NCBI GenBank assembly: GCA_029204225.1
Contig: CM055094.1
Span: 16,023,595 to 16,087,594, forward strand
Direction: 5' to 3'
Length of the DNA stretch: 64,000 nucleotides
From: Diphasiastrum complanatum
Taxonomy: Eukaryota; Streptophyta; Lycopodiopsida; Lycopodiales; Lycopodiaceae
Part shown: one piece after another, positions 31,211-44,004 of the stretch
Layout: each line of letters begins with the position of its first letter
Numbering within the stretch: position 1 is the stretch's first letter
The notes under the pieces: generated by a model
The model's input: the letters and a program-made list of their open reading frames with translations, nothing else
What the model was told of the DNA's origin: nothing
Databases searched by the model: none
Translations under genes and position numbers: made by a program

Positions 31211-34200
31211 CAGGGCGTCCTCTATCACTTCTATTTTGCATATTGTTGTTGATTGTTCAATGCTTCAAGGTAGCTCAGCTCCTTAGAAATGAATGATTAG
31301 TATTAGACTAAATCTTTTCAGCGCATAGTGCTCATTGACATCTCAAGCACTACCATTCATGTTTTGATTTACCTACTTTGTTATTTCAAATTTTCACATT
31401 CATGCAATCATTAGGTTCTTTGTATTATGAATGTATTTTATATGTGTCTGAATAATAGCTCTATTTAGGGTGATTTTGTCAATAAAGCGCAAGCAGTTCT
31501 GTCAATGTAACAGAATGATTCTTACTTGAAATACAACAGTTTTGAATCTTAGTTCAGAAACATCTAAACCATATGAAGAGCCTAGCTCATTCTCTACTTT
31601 CAGTATGTCTACCTTCGAATCAAACTATTTTCGTTGATAGTTTAACTATCTACCAATCACTAAATTGCCCTATATTTCTACGGAAAAAGCAATATTCAAT
31701 TCTACAAGCCAATGCATGGTGATCTGTGACACCTCAAACACTTAATTGATTTTTTCTTTTACATGCGTCTAATTAGTAGCTCTAGAAATGATTGTGTCTT
31801 CATAATAAGCCACAAGTAATTTTGATTTTTATTTAGAATGATTCTTGTATGATCTAAACAATAGGTCTGAATCGTATTCTAAACTAAGATAAGTGAAAGC
31901 GCATTGTGGCTAATTGCCAATTGTGATCTACGACCATACAGTTGTCTTTAACTGTCATTTGAATGAGCCTAGATGACATTCATAACTAGTATAAATAGTT
32001 GATCCTTTCTAGGTTAACTTCTTCCTCTTTTTGCATATTGATCTTGGAGATTAATATAGTGCATCGCTAGAAATACTTACTACTTATTAGCAGAAGTATT
32101 AGACAGATCTAATCAGATACTCAAAGATAGTTTTGAGTACGCAATTGCATCTACTATTGTTTTCTGCTCACGATTTTTTTAATTTGTACATGCTACTTAC
32201 TGAATTGATCATACAATTTTATTGCATTTAGTATTATGTCAGAACGATCAAATGCTTTTCTATTCCATTGTAATCTAATTACATTCTCTTATAGTTTTGT
32301 CTGAACTATCGAATATTTCGACATAGCAATCTTTATTCTGTTATGTTTGTCTACGAAACCAATTTATCAGATTCTGATGATTTCAAAGTTAGAATCACTC
32401 AGAATTTGAACGTGGCAATAGTCGCGATAGTTTTGTTCGAATTTGATAGGGGTAGTCATACATTAGGAGAAGGTTTATTCCGTAGAGCCCGATAGTGCAT
32501 CTACCGAATGCAGCCATTTCTCTATCGAGCATCATTTCCTTCTTCCAACAGAGTCAACCTCTAAAAATCTTGAGCCCACTGAATTTCACACGTGCAAATC
32601 AAAAAAAGGACCTTGATCCAATTTTCAGACCTGTAAAATCACGATCAAATTTTCTACCTATATAAAAACTCTCTTATTCCTATCAAATCTAATTGTTGGA
32701 CATCAGGAGAACCACAATTAGTGGCAATTTTTGTCAAAATTTAGAGAAATGATGACCCAACATACATTTCTCAACTTAATCTAAGTGGTTGAGATTGCAC
32801 TAGGATAATCTAAAACTTGGATATCCAATACTAGTCAATGTCTATCTTTTATAAACAAGATCTCAAATAATGTTTGATCTACGTATCCAAACCAACACAT
32901 ATCTAAATCAAACTTTGAAGCACTAATATCAAATTTGAATGCATTCAATCAATCATTAGATTATATCCATGAAAACAATAGCTTTGATTCAAAGCTATGA
33001 CCTATCACAAAACAATGTGTAGAAGCAGCTCCAATGCAAAGGCATCTCTCATCCACATGTGGATAGTTTTTATGAGCTTCAACATCTCTAATCTAATATT
33101 TGAAATCCAAAGAACCTAATGCTATTCATGCTCTAAATCAAAGCACCTTGATTCATGCCATGAGCTTTCCTAATTTACTTCGCTTATTTGGCAATTAGGT
33201 GACCTTGACTTCCAAAACGTAAGCAAGTGCATAGCCACAAGTTTTGGGCTGGTAAGTACATCAAAAATAATGAATGCATAATGGCTAATATTTACAAGCG
33301 ATTGCCAAGTGACCAACCAATGAGAATCTAGCTTGTCTAGTTTTGGGAGCTTTCATTATAGAATGACCAAATAATATATACGATTCTAACACTCTCTCTC
33401 GAAGACAAATGTGGTACTTTATTTCTACATTCGCAACAAATATCTACATTGAGCCAACTATAAAACCTTCGACAAAAACATGAATGCACAATCAACTATT
33501 CCCACAAGATAGATTGCACAAATTATAATCATATCAACTTCTAAAGAGTGATTTACAACCACAAACGCTCTCTTAACATTATTTTTATATCTCTTGGTTG
33601 CTTCCTTCTTGAGGATGATTCATAGTTGTCTCTAGCATGGCAAATATATCCTATTGAATTTTGACTTGATAGTAAATGGAAAATATAAAGTGATGCATTT
33701 AGTTGCAAATCAAAATGGAAACATATGCTAAATACAAGTATCCCAACAAGATTTTGATTGAAACTTGAAAAAGGAATTCCGCCCAATGGTTGTGTATTCA
33801 TTGATAGACATTCTTGCATAATTGCATTTTTCTCTTAAGTAGGTATGCCAACCAAGTTCCTTTGACTACCCAATGCTTGTGTAATTTATCACTACTTGGA
33901 ACACTAAACTCCACCAACATGCAACCGAAATATACCCATCCATCAATTCCTAATATCATTTTTACACTAGAGATGTTGTTTTTGCAAAAGTAAATTATTG
34001 ACTGTTGGAATCCATAGACTTGCAACCTTCTTGAATAGCTCTTGTTCCAAAGTAGGATTCCCCAAAAGCTTTCCCATCTTTCGCTCGGGCATCTTTTAGT
34101 GAATTTGATGGCTTTTTTCCATCAATGCCAACATCAAATCTAGATCTGGCACTATCCAATTCCTTATTAATGTCACAATGTTAGTTTAGATTGACTACTA

Positions 34201-36093
34201 AGAACGTGGATGTGCTCACAATATCAAGAATTCCCCCTAGAACCGCATGTTCAAATTGCATTGAAATGAACAAGCTAACAACAATTTTCACTCTCTAAAA
34301 AAACATTTGTAGTTTATCTTAAAAAAAAGCACATGTATGTACCATAAACATTATCATGACGTCAAACCTACCCATGCAATGTATCGTCTCTCCTTTCTTC
34401 ATTTTCTTGTCCATAATTATCTTTTGAAAACATTCCAAGTTGCAACGTGCAAAAGCACTATAAACTTGAACTTTGGGATAACTCCCTATATGGCAAAATC
34501 AAGTTGTCTAATTAGAGTTTTTGATTAGAAACTTATATGAGGTCTCATCTTCAACTTAAATCTCAAAAGGGATGCTTGAAGGGGAGAAAGGCAATGAGGA
34601 ATTGAAGACTCAAAGTGAGACAAAGATAAACGAAAACGATGAAAATGGAGTGAAGTTGTACAAAGCAACATGCTAAATGAGGGGAAGGAGGTTACTCTTG
34701 TAGAAACATTTGTTTGTAAAATAGGGGGTTGTACAGGAAGCAGACTAAATTTGCAATTTTATGTTGTGTATCCTTGCTTGATGGACATATACCTTTTGTT
34801 GATAAGCTTTTAGTTTGTCAACACAAGATTATCCCGATGAAGCTGACATTTCGATATTGTTCTGTTGCTTTTTTAAATTGCATGACATTATTCAAACAAG
34901 CTAGAATCTTCATGACAAACTTGTCTAAACACTCAATTCATTGTAAAAAAATGAAACCAACTATAGTCTAACTGTTCAACAAAAAATTTCAGCTAGTGAT
35001 AGTTCAAAAATCACATCATTTAAGGAACACCCACAGAATAATCAATCATGAATTAATAATTCGACCTAAGTAGTTGATAAGAATCCAAAAAAATAAACGA
35101 GGGCACCAATTTCAATGCACATGAATGTAGCATGTACAGTTTTTGTAGTTCATTAGTTCTATATACTTCATAATCATGTAGTATTGTGAGCAATATGTTT
35201 TCGAGTCATTCACATACATTAAAGCTAAATAAAAGCACTCCACTCATGGCAATTATAGATACATCCATGCAAGATCATCATAATAAAAAACAACTGAATC
35301 AAACTTTGAACTAAACATCAATCGTCCACAAAGATGCTTACAAGAATATTTTATAACGAACTCTCAAAACATCAAAATCTTTCAAATGACTAAAGACTAA
35401 TCCATTCATGCTATTAAGGGTGTTGCAGGGATCTCTTCTAGAACTTTTCCTTGGGTTAGGGCACATGCCCCAATGCACCATGCACCCTACTGATAGGTCC
35501 AACTGACCCAACAACACCGTCCTAAGGTGACCAAGGTCCAAATGACATGATAGGCTCCAACCATACCAATGATGCTAATTAATGTCCATGTCACTATATA
35601 TGTCCTTAACTCTCCCAGAGTGGTATGAAGTCTATCCTCATTGTAAATGTTGATGCAAAATCATAGCCCACAAAAATGTTTATGCTACATAAGTAACCAC
35701 AAGTGGAAGAAGAATGAGAATTCATCGCCCCAAGTTTTGATTAAGCATATGAAAAATGACACTCCAATCCATCAAAGAAGGTAGTCGTATCTTATGACTC
35801 ATCAACAATGTGGCATGAGTTTCCACCAAATGAAGGCAACGGGTTGAGAAGATCTTTGTTGGGTTGTGCAGAGGAACATATATGGTAAAGTTAGAATTGG
35901 TTAAAAGCTTAAGTCAAGGTGGAAGCAACATAAGATCGATGTACTTCTACATTAAAGTAGCAGTAAGAGACATGGTGGCCTGCATAAGTCTAGGATGCAA
36001 GGAGGCCATATCATGTTATGTAGGCCCTTGTAATCCTGCAATTTAACAATAAAGAAGGCATCAATCAAACTAAAAGATATAAAAATAGATATA
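31211..36093. other. Gene-free AT-rich stretch
   Basis: Open frames here are short (at most 88 codons) and show no domain. I see no tRNA, rRNA or microsatellite of note. Decayed mobile-element sequence beyond recognition by eye is likely. Confidence 0.45.
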
Positions 36094-36401
36094 TGTGAGG
36101 TTATGTGTCAATGCACAATTGATCATGTACATAATAGGACGAACAATCATAGATACACCATTATCAGAGCGTAAACGAAAGCAATAAAGCTACAAGCCAA
36201 ATCAGACAAATCAGAATCACAAAAAGCGTATTGATCTTCTATTGATTACCCATCATATACAAAAGAAGGCACTTTTCCATATGTGTCCCTAAGCCTATCA
36301 AGAAAGCATCATGCCTACGTGTACCTAGCGTAACCGTTAGCCTAGTTTCCTAACTTTCGAGTCAGCTTCACCTGACTGTGAAGTGTCACTGCAAACCCAC
36401 A
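36094..36401 (-). repeat. 3' LTR of the Copia element
   Basis: In minus sense it begins TGTGGGTTTGC and is preceded by a purine-rich AGTGAGAGAGGG tract. Left flank ATATA. Confidence 0.93.
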
Positions 36402-36454
36402 AAACCCTCTCTCACTTCACAGTCTACTTATGCTACTTTACAAAATCATCTTTC

Positions 36455-37825
36455 TCATTTCTCAATCCTATCATCTCTTAATGAAACAAAACGACTCTTG
36501 ACTAATGACTTTGTCATTATGTTTGCAAGCATAAACTCAATGCCACAGAATTTCAATCTAAGCTTTCCATCCTGCACCAAGTCCCTGACGAAGTGATATT
36601 GTATTGCAATATGCTTGCTTTTCTTGTGGAACCCGGCATTCCTGCTGAGGAATAGACATCCCTGATTTTTGTTGTAGAGCGTCATACTGTTGGTGTCAAT
36701 TCCCAACTCGCTTAAGATGGTCTGCATCCACAAGTATTCCTTTGCTCCATGACAAACCCCCATGTACTCAGACTCAGTGGTGAATAGGGCTGTAGAATGC
36801 AGTTTCTTACAGCTCCATCTTATGCAAGATCCCCCCATCATATATATGTAACCACTGGTGGATTTCCTGTCATCGATGTCCCCTCCCCAATCCGAATTCA
36901 CATAGCCTGTCATTGAGTCTCCATCAGTCCTATACATGAGACCAAGGCCTGATGTCCCTTTCAAATATCTGATGCCTCTCCTTGTCGCCTGCCAATGCTC
37001 ATCTCCAGGGTTGTAAGGAATTGACTCAGCTTAGTGACTGCCACCCCTAGATCTGGCCTAGTACATACCATGGCATAGGCTGCCAATCAAGTTCCTATAC
37101 AGTTTGTTCTTCATCATGTCTTCTTCTTCTTGTATGATGGGGCTCATCTCTCTACTCAGCTTCGTGTTGGGATCTAGTGAGATTCCCACAGGTAAGCAAT
37201 CTTGCATTCCAAACATCTCAACCAGAGAATTTATGTATATCGTCTGTCCCATCCATGTCAAGCCCCTCTCCCTATCTCTTATGATCTGTATTCCCAAGCA
37301 GTAGTGTATTGCTCCCAAATCCTTCATTTCAAAAGTCCCCTTTAGTTTTTCTTTGAACTCTTTCAAGTCCACTTTATTGTTGCAAACTATTATCAAGTCA
37401 TCTACATATAGTGCAACAGCTAGGAACAGCCCATCTTCAATTCTTATGTACATCCCAGTGTCCGCATAGCACCTCCTAAATTCGTTTTCCATGAAAAATG
37501 AATCAATTTTCTGGTACCACATCCTAAAGGATTGCTTTAGACCATATAAAGCCCTTTTCAGGGCGCATACCTTGTCAGAGCCATCGATGAAACCAGGTGG
37601 TTGCCTCATGAACACCTCCTCCTCCAAGTCCCCGTTCAGAAACGCGGTCCTCACGTCCATCTGTTCAATTTCCATTCCCCACATGGTTCCCCATGCTATT
37701 AAGATCCGGAATGAGCTTAATTTGACCACTAGTGCAAACGTCTCCATATAGTCGATTCCTTCGATCTGTGAGTATCCCTTTGCGACCACTGGCCTTGTAT
37801 CGGTCCACACTTCCGCTTGCATCAT
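36455..37825 (-). pseudogene. Copia reverse transcriptase and RNase H
   Basis: The RT block holds VVAKGYSQIEGIDYMETFA, EQMDVRTAFLNGDLEEEVFM, LKRALYGLKQSFRMWYQK and the catalytic VALYVDDLIIVCNN. After a break near 37058-36965 the RNase H follows (GYVNSDWGGDIDDRKSTSGY, TTESEYMGVCHGAKE, HIAIQYHFVRDLV). The frame closes at 36455, shortly before the PPT and 3' LTR. The break loses about 30 codons of frame but little sequence. Confidence 0.9.
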
Positions 37826-39199
37826 ATTTTACCTTGAAGACCCATTTGCATCCTATGGCCTTCCTCCCTGCTGGCAGGTCCACTAACTCCCATGCATTAT
37901 TCTTGTTGATTGAGTTAATCTCTTCCCTCATTGCTTCATCCCAAAGCTTCCATTCTGGGCTGGATTTTGCCTCCTCAGGTGTCTCTGTTTGCTTGTCTTC
38001 TTCCTCGTCGAATATTACATCCTTGGACAAGACTACCTTAGATGTCTGGGGGTTGAATACCTTGTATCCATATGCATTCTCTGGGTACCCTACGAATATA
38101 CAAGGCAAGCCTCTTGGATCCAGCTTTTTTCTCAACTTCTCCGGAATGTGAGCATAAGCCTTGCTCCCAAATATCTTCAACCCCATTGAGGGCTTTTCTC
38201 CTGACCACACAGCCTCTGGTATTTCGTCCTTTAAGACTCTACTTGATACTCTTTTGGAAATATAAGCGGCTGCGCCAGCCGCTTCCGCCCACATGAAGCT
38301 TGGCAATCCTTAATCATACAGCATGCTCCTGGCCATGTTCATAAGGGTGCGGTTTTTGCGTTCAGCAATCCCATTTTGCTGAGGGGAGTATAACATAGTG
38401 TATTCCTGATGTATCCCCTTTTCTTTGCAGAAACCTTTGAATTTATTCCCAATAAACTCTCCCCCATTGTCTGATCTGACCCTCTTTACCCTCCTCCCTG
38501 TCTGCGCTTCTGTCAACATGACAAATTCCTTGAACTTCTCTGCCACTTGGTCTTTGGTCTTCAACGTGTACAAGAAAGTCTTTCTGCTAAAATCGTCTAT
38601 GAAAGTAAGAAAGTACTTCAAATGTCCCAGGGATTCCGGATCTATAGAACCACACATGTCCGTGTGTATCAGCTCCAAGATCGTCGTTGTTACGGTCCCA
38701 TCTCTTCTCTTAAACGGTTCCCTGTGTTGCCTTCCAAGGACACAACTTTGGCATAAGATCGAAGAAGATACTTTTCGAAAATCCTCGAATTTTTTGCGAA
38801 ATCTTCATCATAGTCAAAGCCTGTTACGAGTCCCTTTTTCTTCATTGTTTGCAACGCCTCTGCTCCCAGGTGTCCCAACCTCCTGTGCCAGAGGGTGCCT
38901 TTCCTGGTTTTCGAAACCGCTATGCATGCTTGATGATCAACAATCACCCCCAAGTTCATCTTGTATAGCCCCCCGTCTTCCACTGCACTAGTCAACATCT
39001 CTCCATCCTTGAAAATCAGGCACTTGTTCTTCAGGAACCTCAGTTCCAGTCCGCTCTGAGTGAATTTCTTGATCGACAAAAGATTCTTGGATAGCTTTGG
39101 AACAAACATCACGCCCCTTAACAGCCCCTTCTTCTCTCCTTCAAGTCTCAGTAACACACTTCCGCTGCCTGGTGATCGAATTGTCATATTGTTACCCAC
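37665..39199 (-). pseudogene. Copia integrase with pre-integrase region
   Basis: In order: VMFVPKLSKNLLSIKKFTQS, TLWHRRLGHLGAEAL, MELIHTDMCGSIDPESLGHL, FLTFIDDFSRKTFLYTLKTK, VRSDNGGEFIGNKFKGFC, and QQNGIAERKNRTLMNMARSM (DDE core), then FGSKAYAHIPEKLRKKLD and a linker into RT (EAMREEINSINKNNAWELVD). Breaks are seen near 38700 (frameshift between pre-integrase and core) and at a stop at 38310. Confidence 0.9.
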
Positions 39200-40351
39200 G
39201 ACTACCCTCCTTTCTTGGCGGTTCTCAAAGTAGTCGTCAGTATGCTCTTGTCATTCGTCATGTGTGTCGTCACACCAGAATCCAAGTACCAATTGCCATC
39301 TCTCTCCATGTTGTCTTCAGAGCTTGTGATCTCGATGAGGCCATCCTGGTAATGTCCTTTCCTTGGGGTGTGCTTGACTCTCGCCCCTTTGCTGCGTTTC
39401 TCTTTCCCTATCGCCATGAAAGCTATATCTTCCTCCTCTTTCTCTTCCTCTGTTACGTTCGTGTGTGTTGCATTCTTCTTCTTCATGTCCTCTGCCCTCT
39501 TGTTGCATTCTCTCGCTATATGTCCGTTGTTGCTGCAATAGTAGCAAATGATGTTCTTTCTGCGCTCCCCTTGTGAAGCCTTCCCGGATCGTCCATGCCA
39601 GTAATGTTTCTTATCTAATCCTTGCTTCTTCCAGTTGTCTCGATTGTCCCTTAACCCGCAAAAGTGGCGCTCTTCCGATCAGAGCTAATTTCTCCGTTCC
39701 CATCTGGCTCTTCCTCCTTTCATCTTCCTGCAACAGCCTTTGCACATTGTTCAGTTCAAGATCCTCTATGCACGTGCTCTCAAGCACCATGATCAATGGA
39801 TCGTAGGACACAGGCAAACTTCCCAAGATTGTAAAAACAAGATGAGTTTTTTCCACGACTGCTCCAGGTGCTTCCAATTGTCTCGCCAAGCCTTTCATTC
39901 TCTCAAGGTGCTCCAGCAGGGACTCACCTTCTGCCATCTTGGTATTAGCCAATCTCCTCCTTAGGAGCAGCACGTTTGCTACACCCTTTCCTTCGTATAT
40001 GCCTTCCAGTGTCTTCCACACCGCTGCAGAAGGTTTGGCATGCTGCACCTACGAAGCAGGCATCTCACCCAGGCTCAAGCAAATTGTGGCAAACGCCTTC
40101 TTCTCCCGCACCTGAAAGGCTCTGGCAGCCTCAGCATTCAGAACACCTTCCCTATCGACCGCAAGAGGAGCCTCTGTTCCCTCCACGATCCCCCATAGCC
40201 CCTTCTCCTCAAGAATCATCTTGATTCTCCACTTCCACAAAGCATATTTTTCCCCTTCGAACCTCTCGATTGCTCGGTGCTCAACAACTCCATGCACTTC
40301 CATCTTTCTGATCGTCGGTTTGCTTAATCTTTCGCCCCTCCTCTCGAACAC
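39200..40351 (-). pseudogene. Copia Gag and protease
   Basis: Gag starts near 40351 or at the inner ATG of MEVHGVVEHRAIERFEGEKY. Capsid motifs (AVWKTLEGIYEGKG, LLLRRRLANTKMAEGESL) lead to a CCHC knuckle near 39530 (CYYCSNNGHIAREC). The protease site is WYLDSGVTTHMTND. A stop lies at 40049, and the frame changes near 39600 and again before the protease-to-integrase link. Confidence 0.87.
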
Positions 40352-40421
40352 TCGGATTCCGTACCCATGTCTCTTCGCAGACGTCAGCTATTCTTTATGT
40401 TGTACGTGGGCCCATAACCTT

Positions 40422-40737
40422 TGTGAGGTTATGTGTCAATGCACAATTGATCATGTACAAAGTAGGACGAACAATCATAGACACACAATTATCAGAGCGT
40501 AAACGAAAGCGATAAAGCTACAAGCCAAATCAGAATCACAAAAAGCATATTGATCTTTTATTGATTACCCATCATATACAAAAGTGATGATCAATGCCAG
40601 GAAGGCACTTTTCCATACGTGTTACTAAGCCTATTAAGAAAGCATTATGCCTACGTGTACCTAGCTTAACCGTTAGCCTAGTTTCCTAACTGCCGAGTCA
40701 GTTTCACCTGACTGTGAAGTGTCGGTGCAAACCCACA
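40422..40737 (-). repeat. 5' LTR of the Copia element
   Basis: A 316-bp copy of 36094-36401, with an extra 18-base piece near 40585. Right flank ATATA. Confidence 0.93.
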
Positions 40738-41850
40738 ATATAATGGTCCAACGAAAATGTCATTGTAATCACCGATGGTATCAAAGTGTCGCCAAGTGCG
40801 GAATGCTTCTCTCCGCTTCTTAAACGAATAACATAGATTGTAAGTTTGATATGATCCTTGAAATGTGAAGAAGGGATATCTTATGCATCTCAAGAGATAG
40901 CATAAGAACACGACCCTGAAAAGTAGCCGGATTAGAAGGCATGGTTACAACCAGAACGTGTATCCGAAGCGAAACTTGAAATAGCATGTTGAGGACAATT
41001 TGTTATCTGAAATTGTCTAGAACTGGTGTAATGTCTCAGCACGTGATGTAACTTTTCATCATTATGTGCCTCTGATGTAGTGATTCTCTCAGTGAGTTCC
41101 TCCTAAGAAGATGAATGGATCTCAACGGTGGGTGGTCGTATATGAGCACCAAAAATTGGTAAAGAAATCTACCTCAAAATGCAACTAAAGAGCTGAATAT
41201 TGTCCAAAGTAAGATGCCCTGTATAGAGGATGAAAGAACCCTCAAAGAGTAGAATATCAGGCTGCAAAGTACTGTAAGAGATCTGTAAAAATCAGCCAAC
41301 CAAATCCACCAAAAATTTAACTAAAAGCAAGCTAAAACAACTCCAAATAAGTGTCAAAAGGTCAAATATAGACCAAAACCAAAATGGAACATATATTTAC
41401 AGTGAGGAGTCAAAGGGAACGTAAGAAAATATTTTGTGTGGTCGACAACCAAAGTACATTATAAGAATTTGTGCCTCCTCCACATAAAAAACTAAATTGT
41501 TGATCAAGTACTCAAATTTCCAAGATGAATTCAATAATGCATAGTGGCAAGAAACGTCAGTTTTGAAAAAGATAAAAACTTATGGTGTTTGTGTATGTAA
41601 AATATATATCATGCAAGTAGAATTGGTTCAAGGTCTAATCATAGTAAACAATCCACATGAAAGTAAATGACCTATTAACATATGCTCTCAATATATCACA
41701 TGTAACTTGCAAGTATCCACACAACATTTTGCTTACTTATATCACATGTAACTTCCAAGTATCCACACAACATTTTCAGTACTTCTATCATCTTCTTTAC
41801 AAAAAATTAATTACCATTGCAAAGTTTTGTTTCTCCTTCACACAATCTGA
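40738..41850. other. Intergenic, 3' flank of the plastid-type gene
   Basis: AT-rich, no gene recognised. Confidence 0.4.
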
Positions 41851-43605
41851 TCAAACGACATTCCATTCCTCCTCAAAGTAAGTGTTTTTGTAGAGAATTT
41901 TGTAGGATGCGCTCCGCATGCTCGCCCGCAGAAAAGCATGAATCGCAAAAGCATCGAAGTTATTCAGAAATGGCGAGCGCATAGATGCCAATTTGCCAAC
42001 CCCCCACAATGTTGCACCTCCCTCCACTTTCACCTACATCAGTGTGACTATATGAAAATGTGCACTTTCACCTGCATGAGTGTGACTATATAAAAATGTG
42101 CACTTTCACCTGCATGAGTGTGACTATATATAATGTACGATTCTGCCTGCGTCAGTGCAACTAAATATGAATGAGCAAAAAAGGACATTAATCTTTTACT
42201 TCTACTGAGCATCCATGAGAATCTGCACAGAGAATGCATGCAGGATAGCTGAACCAATTGGTAGATGGCTACACAATTGGATGTTAGAAGACCACTACAC
42301 AAGACCGTGGATTAATTATGTGTACCTGAAACTTGCCACCATTGCTATTTGGAGATGGTTGGATGTCAACAACAATTGCCTTGAGAGCATAGCCAAGATC
42401 TACAAATGATTGGAGAAGGTAGCTAACGCCATCTACTAGCTGCAGAATATCCAAACACAAGATTTTCAGCTACTTAATCATGGCAACTTCAAAATTGAAA
42501 AATGTATAAACAACAAAAGCATTTCTGTAGAGCGACATTGGCATACACATGGAAAGTTCAAAGTTGTGAACATGTGTAGATCGATATGGGCATACACATG
42601 GAAAGCTCAATGTTGATGAGCAGGGTAAAGGTGCCCTGCAAGTTTCCTCTTCAAACCCATTCAACATACGACTATAAATTAGGGTTCCAGCTTTATCATG
42701 AAAATGGCTTCGCAGTTTGTATCTGTCAAGCAGCTGTCCATCCCTTCACGAAGTCCGAAATGCCTCAGCGACGCGTCATCTAAACTAAACTCAATGGCAG
42801 AATAAAAGCATTCAAATATTCTCAAAAGCAAATCAGGCTATCTGTCGAAACACTATAATTGGAATGCCTTTCCTGTACATTGAACGCAGCCTGCATGCAC
42901 CTTGATAATAAGTTTCCATTCTGTAGTTCGTTGAAAATTGTGGCGAATTGTGCGTAACTGATGAAGTCAAAATAAAGCTGTATCACCACCAAATTTGCAC
43001 AGTTACAATTAGAACATTAACAAAGTCTAAGGAATATGTGAAAATTCTATACGAACATGAATGCAATCCGAGATTCGAACAGAAACTTTTACTTCATAAG
43101 GACGAGCACTAACAGGATCAGAGGGGCTGGCATTCTCTGGTGTACGCCTCGATTTCTCTTTGTCTTAACTTCCAAAACTGCAAGTAAATTCATGTTCGCG
43201 GAATCTTATTGCGCAGTAAAAAAAAGAGAAAATCTCACTAGAACTGCCAAAAGCAGAACAAATACTAAAGATCCAAGCAAAAATTTGGGAAAAAACCAGA
43301 AAAGATCAAACATTTTTTTGAAAAGTGTCCATGGGAGTGCAGTTCAAAGCTTGCATTGCTTCATATGCTGATCTCATAAGAAGTACTGCAAACTTCAAAT
43401 TCAGACGTTTTCGGGGGAAGATCACAGCTTGTGGGGCAGGAACCCGACTCAAAGAACCTGCCTCATATTTCATCATTAGTAGCGGAGCACTGAGGTTAAG
43501 GCTCTTGCTCTTGCGCTTAGGGGAATGGTATGTCCATGGCTGCTGGTATGGTGCGAGAGAAAGAGAAAGAGAAAGAGTGGAGAGAAGAAGAGAGGGAGCA
43601 GACAT
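41851..43605 (-). CDS. Conserved plastid-type plant protein of unknown function
   Basis: Exons by splice sites: 43605-43312 (start MSAPSLLLSTLSLSLSLAP), 43177-43093, 42977-42901, one starting at 42784 with uncertain end, 42439-42326 and 42033-41851 (stop). Key pieces are FAVLLMRSAYEAMQALN with MDTFQKN, FWKLRQREIEAYTRECQPL, LYFDFISYAQFATIFNELQ, LLQSFVDLGYALKAIVVD and VEGGATLWGVGKLASMRS. I know a plant family with these motifs and a plastid address, but no proven function. The Ser/Leu-rich N-terminus fits a transit peptide. Phases match at exons 1-2, 2-3 and 5-6. Exon 2 has one extra base near 43120 giving TGA; without it the exon would end at a good donor (GAA|GTAAAA). So this is either a recent pseudogene or a sequence error. 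Confidence 0.72.
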
Positions 43606-44004
43606 CGCCAGCTTCGACCAAATTTGATTCTTCAACACACAAAATAATAATAATAAATAGAGGCAATGCTTAAATCAATCCCGGGTCCGAGCCCCAAACG
43701 CACACACATGTTTACCACATGGCCATAGGTCCCTTTGGTCTGTCTTGACTACTTGTTTAGGTTGGTCAATAGAGTTTAGTAGAAAGTCAATGTTAAAGGC
43801 TAATAACTTGGTGGTGGTGGTCTAAATTTTTTAACCCTTGGACTTTGGCTAAGGGCAAAAGTATCGTGCATTTATTGTCATTTAAAAATGCAAACCTTGC
43901 ATGACTGGTCGTATGAATTTGCGAGTGCAGTAGCCATTTGGGCGCTAGTAAATAGCCACTCTTTACCTAAGAAAATGAAAAAAGATTAAGTTTGATGTGA
44001 TGGC
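43606..44004. promoter_or_regulatory. Space between two divergent loci
   Basis: About 400 bases separate the ATG of the minus-strand plastid-type gene and the first open block of the plus-strand locus. It may hold promoters for both. No defined element is recognised. Confidence 0.35.

Larger units (their letters stand above)
36094..40737 (-). mobile_element. Complete Ty1/Copia element (4644 bp)
   Basis: LTRs at 36094-36401 and 40422-40737 (TGTGAGG...CCCACA) are flanked by the 5-bp duplication ATATA (36089-36093 and 40738-40742). Minus-strand gene order is Gag, protease, integrase, RT, RNase H, which is the Copia order. The LTRs differ by scattered substitutions and two small indels (308 against 316 bp), so it is older than the chromovirus at 992. 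The reading frame is interrupted by several stops and frameshifts. The bases next to the 5' LTR (GGTTATGGGCCCACG, minus sense) do not match the usual initiator-Met PBS. Confidence 0.95.
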
